Source: Pseudomonadota bacterium
Lineage (GTDB): Bacteria; Pseudomonadota; Gammaproteobacteria; Burkholderiales; Burkholderiaceae_C
NCBI GenBank assembly: GCA_023422975.1
Contig: JAFAGF010000015.1
Location: 1-5,763, forward strand
Direction: 5' to 3'
DNA: 5,763 bases
Both the position numbers and the translations under genes were made by a program. Positions 1 through 5,763 of this stretch are shown in pieces (the first letter of the stretch is position 1; the number at the start of each line of letters is the position of its first letter). Below the pieces are notes generated by a model. The model had not been told where the DNA came from. It ran no database searches and saw only the letters and a list, made by a program, of their open reading frames with translations.

Positions 1-533
1 TGTCTGCCGATGCAAGCTGGCACAGCGCCATTCCCTCTGCACGCTGGCAAGCGGCGGTCGGTGCGGGCGTGGTGCTGCTGGCAGCAGGCATGGCTTGGGG
101 GGCCAGCCAGATTGCCGGTGATGCGGGCTATGGCGGCGTTGGCCCTAGTTTTCTTCCCTGGTTGTGTGCCGCGGTGCTGGCTCTGTGCGGCGTCTGGTTG
201 GTGTGGGAAGCCTTGACGGGCGGCTACCGCAAAGCGGGTGAGCCTGGCGGCAGCGCCAAGGCCGATGTGGGGCCTTTTGTCTGGGTCTCCGCAGGCTTGC
301 TGCTCAATGCTGGGCTGATTGAACACCTGGGCTTTATTGTCAGCTGCACCTTGTGCTTTGCCCTGGCCGTGCAGGGGCTGCGGCGCGCCCAAGGCCAGTT
401 AAATACCTTGAGCGGCAAGGGCCTGCTCAAGGACGTGCTGGTGGGTGCGGCGATTGCTGCACCTGTGTTTTGGGCATTCACACAGTTTTTGGCGATCAAT
501 TTGCCGGGCCTGACAGAAACGGGGTGGCTGTGA
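1..533 (+). CDS. tctB: TctB small membrane subunit of a tripartite tricarboxylate transporter (5' edge cut)
   Basis: TctB is the small, poorly conserved inner-membrane subunit of TTT transporters. With TctA and a periplasmic binding protein it drives secondary uptake of carboxylates. The frame is open from the left edge to TGA at 531-533, giving 176 visible codons from base 3. Seen: a hydrophobic stretch soon after the N-terminus ([13 protein letters not shown]), then the block [13 protein letters not shown], which matches the usual TctB pattern of a G-G-x-G-P-x-F-x-P-W turn between the first two membrane helices. A linker follows, then hydrophobic stretches around 268-390 and 432-515. The total fits the family's usual 150-180 residues. 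The first two bases of the window are TG followed in frame by TCT GCC GAT, so the start codon probably straddles the edge (a base before the window, then TG). The nearest start codon fully inside the window, GTG at 69, would cut the first helix and is not favoured. The stop overlaps the tctA start by one base. Family assignment rests on hydrophobicity, the FLPW block and the neighbour. Confidence 0.88.
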   Translation, partial: SADASWHSAIPSARWQAAVGAGVVLLAAGMAWGASQIAGDAGYGGVGPSFLPWLCAAVLALCGVWLVWEALTGGYRKAGEPGGSAKADVGPFVWVSAGLLLNAGLIEHLGFIVSCTLCFALAVQGLRRAQGQLNTLSGKGLLKDVLVGAAIAAPVFWAFTQFLAINLPGLTETGWL

Positions 534-2056
534 TGGAAATGTTGGATGCTTTGCTGCAAGGCTTTGCCACGGCTGCTACGCCCATCAATTTGCTGTGGGC
601 CTTGCTCGGCTGTGCATTGGGTACCGCTGTGGGGGTGCTGCCCGGAATTGGCCCGGCGGTGGCGGTGGCCATGCTGCTGCCCATTACGGCCAAGGTGGAA
701 ATTACCGCCTCCATGATCTTTTTCTCGGGCATCTACTACGGTGCCATGTATGGCGGCTCGACCACCTCCATTTTGCTGAACACGCCGGGGGAAACCGCCA
801 GCATGGTCACGGCCATGGAAGGCAACAAGATGGCCAAGAATGGCCGCGCGGGCGCAGCGCTGGCGACGGCAGCGATTGGCTCCTTCGTGGCAGGTACGGT
901 GGCCACGGTGGTCGTGACGCTGTTCGCGCCCGCGGTGGCGGACTTTGCAGTGAAGCTGGGTCCGCCCGAGTACTTCATGCTGATGGTGCTGGCCTTCACC
1001 ACCGTCAGCGCGGTGCTGGGGCAGAGCAGCCTGCGCGGCATGACGGCCTTGTTTGTGGGCTTGGCGCTGGGCTGCATCGGCATGGACCAGATCACCGGTT
1101 CGGCCCGTTACACGGGCGGCAAGATGGAGTTGATGGACGGCGTGGACATTGTGCTGGTGGCCGTGGGGCTGTTTGCGGTGGCTGAGGTGCTGTACGCGGC
1201 GCTGTACGAAGGCAAGGTGGACCAATCCCAAAACAAGGTGACACGCGTACACATGACGCGCCGGGACTGGAAGCGCTCTGTGCCTGCATGGTTGCGCGGC
1301 ACCGTGATCGGCACGCCATTTGGCTGCATTCCGGCTGGCGGCACGGAAATTCCCACGTTTCTGAGTTATGCCACTGAAAAGAAACTGGCCAAGGGCGAAG
1401 ACAAGGCCGAGTTCGGTGGCAAAGGTGCCATCGAAGGCGTGGCAGGCCCCGAGGCCGCGAACAATGCCACGGTGACGGCTGCACTGATTCCGCTGCTGAC
1501 GCTGGGCATTCCCACCAGCAACACCACGGCGGTGCTGCTGGGGGCATTCCAGAACTACGGCATCAATCCGGGGCCACAGTTGTTCAGCAGTGCCGGGGCT
1601 TTGGTGTGGGCGCTGATTGCATCGTTGTACATCGGCAACCTAATGCTGCTGGTGCTGAACCTGCCCATGGTGGGCCTGTGGGTGAAGCTGCTGAAGATTC
1701 CCCGCCCCCAGCTGTACGCCGGTATTTTGATTTTTGCCACCGTGGGGGCGTACGGCATGCGCCAGAGCACGTTTGATCTGTTCTTGCTCTACGGCATAGG
1801 CTTGCTGGGTGTGCTGATGCGCCGCTTTGATTTCCCGACGGCCCCCGTGGTGGTTGGGATGATCTTGGGGCCGCTGGCGGAAGCACAGATGCGCAACGCT
1901 GTGGCGATCGGTGAAGGCAGCTTTGGTATTTTCTTGCAGCGCCCCATGTCGCTGACCTTGGTGGTGATCGTGCTGCTGGTGCTGATGGTGCCACGTGTGC
2001 TGCAGCGCTGGGCGCAAAAGCGCGAAGTGCACCGAGACGCGGCATTGAGCGCGTAG
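533..2056 (+). CDS. tctA: TctA large membrane subunit of a tripartite tricarboxylate transporter
   Basis: This is the polytopic, 507-residue inner-membrane subunit that carries the transport path of a TTT system. It probably takes up citrate or a related carboxylate, but the sequence does not fix the substrate. Seen: the two family repeats, each opening with a glycine-rich block. The first is [17 protein letters not shown] (34-50) followed by [20 protein letters not shown] (69-88). The second is [20 protein letters not shown] (264-283), then [20 protein letters not shown] (294-313) and [18 protein letters not shown] (322-339). About a dozen hydrophobic segments follow one another and the tail (491-507) is charged. 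Length matches the family norm of about 500. ATG at 533 overlaps the tctB stop (TGATG), implying translational coupling. A GGGGTGG stretch at 521-527 may serve as a weak ribosome binding site. ATG at 539 is an alternative two codons on. The frame is open further upstream, but that part overlaps tctB and is not protein-like. The second repeat has IPTS where better-known TctA proteins have GIPG(S/N). Confidence 0.96.
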   Translation: MEMLDALLQGFATAATPINLLWALLGCALGTAVGVLPGIGPAVAVAMLLPITAKVEITASMIFFSGIYYGAMYGGSTTSILLNTPGETASMVTAMEGNKMAKNGRAGAALATAAIGSFVAGTVATVVVTLFAPAVADFAVKLGPPEYFMLMVLAFTTVSAVLGQSSLRGMTALFVGLALGCIGMDQITGSARYTGGKMELMDGVDIVLVAVGLFAVAEVLYAALYEGKVDQSQNKVTRVHMTRRDWKRSVPAWLRGTVIGTPFGCIPAGGTEIPTFLSYATEKKLAKGEDKAEFGGKGAIEGVAGPEAANNATVTAALIPLLTLGIPTSNTTAVLLGAFQNYGINPGPQLFSSAGALVWALIASLYIGNLMLLVLNLPMVGLWVKLLKIPRPQLYAGILIFATVGAYGMRQSTFDLFLLYGIGLLGVLMRRFDFPTAPVVVGMILGPLAEAQMRNAVAIGEGSFGIFLQRPMSLTLVVIVLLVLMVPRVLQRWAQKREVHRDAALSA

Positions 2057-2085
2057 CGGGTCTGGTGCTGCCTTATCTATCCCTG

Positions 2086-2125
2086 CATAAAAAAGCCCTG
2101 CCAGTTCTGGCAGGGCTTTTTTATG
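2086..2125. terminator. Bidirectional rho-independent terminator between tctA and the DASS gene
   Basis: Two 19-base arms (2086-2104 and 2107-2125) are perfect inverse complements around a TT centre. The GC-rich core GCCCTGCCAG/CTGGCAGGGC is flanked by six A on the left and six T on the right, so the structure reads as stem plus U-tract on both strands. It starts 30 bases after the tctA stop and lies 16 bases beyond the stop of the convergent DASS gene. It can therefore end both transcripts. Innermost pairs would open to give a loop of four to six bases. Confidence 0.93.
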
Positions 2126-2140
2126 GTGTGGCGAGGGCCA

Positions 2141-3670
2141 TCAACCGGCGCTGGGCAGCGTCATATAACCCATCATGGGCCAGTAGGTCAGTGCAAAAAT
2201 CACCAGCAGTACGGTAGCAGCAAGCGTCAAGACCAAGCCGGTGCGCACATAGTCTTTGATGTCAAAGGTGTCGGTGCCATAGGCCAGCATGCCTTGGGGG
2301 GAGTTCACGGGCAGGATGAAGCCAAAGCTCACCACAAACTGCAGCAGCATGGTCATACCAATGGGGTTGATGCCCGGGGTTTCCACGGTCTGCAGCACGC
2401 TGATGATGATCGGGATCATGGTCGAGGCCAAGCCTGTCGCGCTGGCAAAGCCCAGATGAATCACGATCAGGAACAGCGACAGCAGCATCAAGATGGCGAA
2501 GGCGGTGGCATTGGTCAGGCCCAAGTGCTCCACAATCAGACGGGCCAGCCACGGTGCGGCTTCGGTCTTGAGCAAGGCCGAGCCCATGGCGATCCCCACA
2601 GCGAACAGCAGCACCGTGCCCCAGGGGAAGCCTTTTTGCGACTCTTTCCAGCTCATCACGCCAATGCGTGGCATGAGCATCAATGCGATAGCAACGATGG
2701 TCGAGGAGGTGGTGTCGATGCTGTGCAACACGCCTTCGGTTGCCCAAAAGCCCAGCAAAATCAGTGTGATGGCCAACAGCTTCCACTGGTTCAGTGTCAT
2801 GTGTCCCAGGGCCAACAATTGCTGGCGTACAGCATCACGGCCACCGGCGATGTGATCCATCTCGGGCTTGAGCATCCAAGTCATGATGAAGTACAAGGCC
2901 ACGGTCATGGCCGCAGAGAACGGTGCACCGGCGATGAACCATTCGCCCCAGGTGATGGTCTGGCCAAACTGGCGCTCGATAAAGCCGATGGCGACCATGT
3001 TCTGGGCGGCAGCTGTTTTGATGCCGACGTTCCAGACGCTGGCAGTCTGTGCCGCAGTAATGACCACCAAAGCCGCAAATTTGCTGCGGCGGTCCGCACC
3101 AAACGCTGTCAAGAAGCCCAGCATGATGGGCATCAGGCAAGCCACACGGGCAGTAGCGCTGGGCACAATGAAGGACAGTAAAAAACCCACCAAGATGGCA
3201 CCCATCACCACGTACTTGGCGCGGGCAGGTACAAAGGACAGCACTTGCAAGGCAATGCGCTGGTCCAGGCGGGTGGCGGTCATTGCTGCAGCAATAAAGC
3301 AGGCTGCAGCGACGAGTACTGCAGCGCTGTTGCTAAAGCCGCTCAGCGCATAAGGCAGCGCGGCCTTGGTGCCCATGGCCACGGCATCTGCCGCTTCTTT
3401 CCCGGGCACAGGACTCATGGCAAGCAAACCCACCATCAAGGCTCCGATGACCAGGGCAGAAACCGCATAGTCCAGTGCCTCTGTCATCCAGACGATCACA
3501 GCGAATGCCAAGATGCCCAGCATCATCTGTCCAGCTTGTGGCAGGCCTGCGATGGGGGGCATGAAGACGATGGCCAACAAGATAATGAAGGCCGCAGCCA
3601 AACCAATTCTGGGCATCAGTTTGGGCGGGGTCGATGCAGCCTGTGGGCTAGCAGCAGAGGCGCTTGTCAT
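2141..3670 (-). CDS. DASS/SLC13-family sodium:anion symporter
   Basis: A complete 509-residue inner-membrane permease of the divalent anion:Na+ symporter family, which imports dicarboxylates, tricarboxylates, sulfate and similar anions. The substrate cannot be read here. Seen: a short polar N-terminus, then more than ten hydrophobic segments from about residue 22 to the C-terminus. The entry block GFSNSAAVLVAAACFIAAAM (111-130) is followed by LDQRIAL. First-repeat signature FIVPSATARVACLMPI (167-182); matching second-repeat signature GFASATGLASTMIPI (407-421), then LPVNSPQGMLAYGTDTF (453-469). These correspond to the two inverted repeats of the family, but both have Ser-Ala-Thr where characterised members such as VcINDY have Ser-Asn-Thr. 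The PSxTAR form of the first signature recalls the CitT/SODiT1 branch. ATG at 3670 is chosen because AAGAGGAA sits six bases upstream; an in-frame ATG 14 codons earlier (3712) would place that site inside the gene. It follows nth on the same strand across 130 bases and ends at the shared terminator. Possible substrates include C4-dicarboxylates or aromatic-pathway acids, which is inference. Confidence 0.92.
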   Translation of the reverse strand: MTSASAASPQAASTPPKLMPRIGLAAAFIILLAIVFMPPIAGLPQAGQMMLGILAFAVIVWMTEALDYAVSALVIGALMVGLLAMSPVPGKEAADAVAMGTKAALPYALSGFSNSAAVLVAAACFIAAAMTATRLDQRIALQVLSFVPARAKYVVMGAILVGFLLSFIVPSATARVACLMPIMLGFLTAFGADRRSKFAALVVITAAQTASVWNVGIKTAAAQNMVAIGFIERQFGQTITWGEWFIAGAPFSAAMTVALYFIMTWMLKPEMDHIAGGRDAVRQQLLALGHMTLNQWKLLAITLILLGFWATEGVLHSIDTTSSTIVAIALMLMPRIGVMSWKESQKGFPWGTVLLFAVGIAMGSALLKTEAAPWLARLIVEHLGLTNATAFAILMLLSLFLIVIHLGFASATGLASTMIPIIISVLQTVETPGINPIGMTMLLQFVVSFGFILPVNSPQGMLAYGTDTFDIKDYVRTGLVLTLAATVLLVIFALTYWPMMGYMTLPSAG

Positions 3671-3676
3671 GTTGAG

Positions 3677-3684
3677 TTCCTCTT
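3677..3684 (-). promoter_or_regulatory. Ribosome binding site of the DASS gene
   Basis: On the minus strand AAGAGGAA lies six bases before ATG at 3670. It is the only good Shine-Dalgarno match in the leader. It decides the start against the upstream in-frame ATG at 3712, which has no such match before it. Confidence 0.75.
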
Positions 3685-3726
3685 TATTGAAATGTGTTTG
3701 TGACAGTGACAATGTAGGGCTATAGG

Positions 3727-3761
3727 GGTTAACGCTTATTGCTCTAAGTCAAGCCTTAACC
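3727..3761. promoter_or_regulatory. Imperfect 11-bp inverted repeat upstream of the DASS gene, possible operator
   Basis: Arms GGTTAACGCTT (3727-3737) and AAGCCTTAACC (3751-3761) are inverse complements except at one position, with a 13-base spacer. The repeat lies in the 130-base gap between the nth stop and the DASS start, 57 bases before the start codon. On the minus strand the left-reading arm also contains a TTGACT (3747-3752), and a second TTGACT lies at 3764-3769, but neither has a convincing -10 box at normal spacing. No T-run follows the repeat, so it is unlikely to be an nth terminator. A transcription-factor site such as a LysR- or GntR-type operator is an inference; a leader hairpin is the alternative. 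Confidence 0.35.
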
Positions 3762-3800
3762 GAAGTCAAAAGTGAGTAACGTCTCGTGACAATTGCAGCC

Positions 3801-4451
3801 TCATTTGCTGGATTTTGGTGCTTCGCTTTTGGGTTTGAAATCGCATTGCGCCGTTACCAGACACTCCCAGCATTTGGGTTTTCTGGCTTGGCAGACATAG
3901 CGACCTAACAAGATCAGCCAGTGGTGGGAGTCCACCGCGAACTCTGCAGGAACGCGCTTGAGCAACTGCTTTTCCACTTCCAGCGGCGTTTTTCCTGGAG
4001 CCAGGCCGGTGCGGTTGCTGACCCTAAAAATATGGGTATCTACAGCCATCGTCGGCTGTCCGAACGCTACATTCAGTACCACGTTGGCTGTTTTGCGGCC
4101 AACCCCGGGCAGTGCTTCCAGGGCTTCACGGGTGTCTGGGACTTGGCTGTCATGGCGTTCTACCAAAATACGGCAGGTCTCCATCAGGTGTTTGGCTTTG
4201 CTACGGTACAGGCCAATGGTTTTGATGTAGCTCTCTAAGCCTTCCAGGCCTAAATCCAAAATTGCCTTTGGGGTGTTGGCGACCGGAAAGAGCTTGCGCG
4301 TGGCTTTGTTGACGCCGACATCGGTGGCTTGTGCCGATAGCAGTACGGCGGCCAGCAATTCAAACACTGTGGTGTATTCCAGCTCGGTTTGCGGGCTGGG
4401 GTTGGCTTCACGCAAGATGGTGAAGAAGGGTGCAATCGCAGATTTTTTCAT
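3801..4451 (-). CDS. nth: Endonuclease III (DNA glycosylase/AP lyase)
   Basis: A base-excision-repair enzyme that removes oxidised pyrimidines and cuts the abasic strand by beta-elimination; it acts on DNA in the cytoplasm. With the start at 4451 the protein has 216 residues (E. coli 211) and the key residues fall at the E. coli numbers. The helix-hairpin-helix LPGVGRKTANVVLN (114-127) holds catalytic Lys120. VDTHIFRV (137-144) holds catalytic Asp138. The [4Fe-4S] ligands are Cys187, 194, 197 and 203 in C-x6-C-x2-C-x5-C. LLSAQATDVGVNKAT near the N-terminus is also typical. The first 20 residues line up without gaps with E. coli Nth, which supports ATG 4451. ATG 4457 adds two residues, and the frame stays open upstream through ATG 4490 to a TTG at 4514. 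No Shine-Dalgarno precedes 4451 or 4457, because a terminator T-run abuts them. The C-terminal tail after Cys203 is Lys/Ser-rich. No terminator is evident after the stop, so read-through towards the DASS gene is possible. The gene appears intact and functional. Confidence 0.97.
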   Translation of the reverse strand: MKKSAIAPFFTILREANPSPQTELEYTTVFELLAAVLLSAQATDVGVNKATRKLFPVANTPKAILDLGLEGLESYIKTIGLYRSKAKHLMETCRILVERHDSQVPDTREALEALPGVGRKTANVVLNVAFGQPTMAVDTHIFRVSNRTGLAPGKTPLEVEKQLLKRVPAEFAVDSHHWLILLGRYVCQARKPKCWECLVTAQCDFKPKSEAPKSSK

Positions 4452-4457
4452 GGGCAT

Positions 4458-4493
4458 AAAAAAAGGATGGTTGTATTGTCTACGAACCATCCT
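4458..4493 (-). terminator. Rho-independent terminator of the tpsB gene
   Basis: Read on the minus strand, AGGATGGTT (4485-4493) pairs with AACCATCCT (4464-4472) in a perfect 9-bp stem. Three more pairs can form inside across a one-base bulge. A run of T follows (4464 to 4458). It begins 25 bases after the tpsB stop. On the plus strand the hairpin is preceded by A and followed by GGG, so it works only for leftward transcription. The T-run ends at the base before ATG 4457 of nth. Confidence 0.8.
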
Positions 4494-4518
4494 GGGTATC
4501 CATCTGCAGTGCAAGCGC

Positions 4519-5763
4519 TTAGTGGCCGAACTGGTAAGTCAGGCTCATGCTGTAGCGCAGCTTTTGCTGCGGGTTGTAGGGGCTTTTATCGCCATGCGGC
4601 TTGGAAACAGCGACGTCCACGGCGTAGTACTTGTTGTCGCTCAGGCGCAAGCCAAGGCTGCTGGATTCCAGCTTTTGGCTGGCCCAGCCTGCTTCATGGA
4701 ACCAGGTGCGCGCATGCTCATAAAGGATATAGGGCTCCAGGCTTTTAAGCCATTTCCCATGCGGAAAAATGAACTGGCGGCTGGCCTCCAGGCTCACGCC
4801 CAAACCTTGATCCCCTGCGGCTTCACCACTGCGGTAGCCGTGCCCAAAACGGGTGCCTCCGAAAGATACCCGCTCCGACGTGGGTACGGTGTGGGGGCTG
4901 GCTTGTCCACCAATGCCAAAACTGGCACCAAAGCGGTTTTTGGCTTTCCAGCGATAGGCGTAGTCAAAGGAAAGTCTGGAAAAGTCCAGTTTGGCTTTGT
5001 TGGCAAGCAGCAGGCTGGAGCGGTTCAGGCTGGCGCCTAGCGCATTCATGCCCTGGGTGAACGTGGCGCTGGCGGAATGGTGGGACTGTGGTGTGAATTT
5101 TTGCCAGTTCCAGTGGGCTTGCACGGCTCGGACTTTCTCTTCATCTGTCAAGTTGAGGTTGAGTCCAGGGAAGTTGTACTCCTTTTGATAGTTCAAGCCA
5201 AAGAGGGTGACGCCCACAATCGTGCTTCTGGTGTTGGAGAGGTGCAGCGGGTGGGTAATGCCTAGGCTGATTTTGCGCTGAGAGGTAATGTCTTGCAGCA
5301 TGTTGCCTGCGTAGTTGTCTTGCCCTTTGAAGTCGGATGCATTCAGGCTCAAACGCGTACCGTCCGCATTCAGCGTCTCATTCATCGTGGCAGAGATGAA
5401 GCGCTCTTCATTCCAGTCATCGATCAGTGAGGTCAGCTGCCACTGTGAGCCACCCCAGAGCGGGTCATTGAGGGTAAGGGTGGCCACGGCTTTGGGATCG
5501 CCTTGGCGCAAATCCGCACCCACATTGAACAGGATGGGAGAGCGGTCCAGTGTCAGCGTCAACGGGGTGCCACCATCTGTCGTGGTGGGAATGGCTGCTG
5601 CAACGCCGACTTTCAGGTTGTCAAGGCGAGACATCAAGATGGTCTGACGCTCAAAAACTTCTCGGGTCAGCGGTTTTTGCTCCAGCATGGGTTGTGCCAT
5701 GGCTGCCAAAAGTGCCTGTGATTTACCAGTGTCACCTTGTAGAACGACTTGATTGATGTGCCC
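4519..5763 (-). CDS. TpsB (ShlB/FhaC/HecB) outer-membrane two-partner secretion transporter, N-terminus cut by window edge
   Basis: An Omp85-superfamily outer-membrane barrel that exports, and sometimes activates, a large TpsA exoprotein. The frame is open from the right edge to TAA at 4519-4521, giving 414 visible residues. Seen: the first ~70 residues look like the second POTRA domain, opening with GHINQVVLQGDTGKSQ and continuing through PLTREVFERQTILMSRLDNL to VGVAAAIPTT. Alternating beta-barrel sequence follows to the end. The conserved loop-6 region is GGTRFGHGYRSGEAAGDQG (302-320 of the visible part), a variant of the family's (V/F)RG(F/Y)...GD.G block. Family members run to about 550-580 residues, so roughly 140-170 (signal peptide, plug helix, first POTRA) lie beyond 5763. 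A TTG at 5709 could be mistaken for a start, but POTRA sequence continues upstream in frame. The protein ends YQFGH, two residues past the usual C-terminal aromatic. The secreted partner is not in this window; nth lies downstream, so any adjacent tpsA must be beyond the right edge. GC looks lower than in tctA. Confidence 0.9.
   Translation of the reverse strand, partial: GHINQVVLQGDTGKSQALLAAMAQPMLEQKPLTREVFERQTILMSRLDNLKVGVAAAIPTTTDGGTPLTLTLDRSPILFNVGADLRQGDPKAVATLTLNDPLWGGSQWQLTSLIDDWNEERFISATMNETLNADGTRLSLNASDFKGQDNYAGNMLQDITSQRKISLGITHPLHLSNTRSTIVGVTLFGLNYQKEYNFPGLNLNLTDEEKVRAVQAHWNWQKFTPQSHHSASATFTQGMNALGASLNRSSLLLANKAKLDFSRLSFDYAYRWKAKNRFGASFGIGGQASPHTVPTSERVSFGGTRFGHGYRSGEAAGDQGLGVSLEASRQFIFPHGKWLKSLEPYILYEHARTWFHEAGWASQKLESSSLGLRLSDNKYYAVDVAVSKPHGDKSPYNPQQKLRYSMSLTYQFGH

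Noticed and set aside
353..532. 60-codon upstream extension of tctA
   Set aside because: It overlaps tctB in another frame and its residues (Arg/Gly/Cys-rich) are unlike TctA N-termini; the TGATG start at 533 fits the family length.
224..1252. 342-codon minus-strand open frame across tctB and tctA
   Set aside because: The same His/Gln/Arg-rich shadow composition, antisense to two confident genes.
2123..3181. 352-codon plus-strand open frame opposite the DASS gene, with its ATG inside the terminator
   Set aside because: The product is rich in His, Gln and Gly with no hydrophobic or domain pattern, it lies fully antisense to a clear transporter, and it has no ribosome binding site. It is a mirror frame of GC-biased codons.
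3671..3712. 14-codon N-terminal extension of the DASS protein
   Set aside because: The Shine-Dalgarno AAGAGGAA lies within it, correctly spaced for ATG 3670, and no site precedes the upstream ATG.
3741..3769. Sigma-70 promoter for the DASS gene from TTGACT (3764-3769) with TAGAGC 17 bases on
   Set aside because: The -10 matches only three of six consensus bases; too weak to call.
4519..5709. tpsB treated as a complete gene starting at TTG 5709
   Set aside because: The frame continues to the right edge with POTRA-like sequence (GHINQVVLQGD), so the gene is cut by the window, not started here.

Overview
The window looks like chromosomal DNA from a betaproteobacterium, most likely a Comamonadaceae member (Comamonas-like). 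This rests on the tctB-tctA transporter pair with long TctA blocks typical of Burkholderiales and on moderately high GC. It is an inference from protein character, not a database match. Everything visible belongs to known families. I see no tRNA, rRNA, CRISPR, insertion sequence, prophage or defence gene, and no convincing undescribed system.

Layout. Left block, plus strand (1-2056): the membrane subunits of a tripartite tricarboxylate transporter. tctB is cut at or within a base or two of its start by the left edge, and tctA is complete. They are coupled by a TGATG stop/start overlap. The periplasmic binding protein (TctC/Bug type) is not in the window. At 2086-2125 an almost perfect palindrome flanked by A and T runs forms a bidirectional terminator. 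It serves tctA and the convergent gene that follows.

Middle block, minus strand (2141-3670): a complete DASS/SLC13-family sodium:anion symporter, probably for a di- or tricarboxylate or another small anion. It has a good ribosome binding site and a 130-bp upstream region carrying an imperfect inverted repeat that may be an operator. Two unrelated carboxylate-type uptake systems therefore meet tail to tail.

Right block, minus strand (3801-5763): nth, encoding endonuclease III with all catalytic and iron-sulfur residues. Upstream of it is the C-terminal three quarters of a TpsB-type (ShlB/FhaC/HecB) outer-membrane secretion protein, cut by the right edge. A terminator for tpsB ends directly against the nth start codon, so how nth is transcribed and translated is the oddest local question. 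The tpsB end looks lower in GC than tctA (about 52% against 65% in two single 60-base lines counted by hand). The nth and tpsB functions are unrelated to the transporters.

Intergenic DNA is short throughout. No gene-free stretch exceeds 300 bases.
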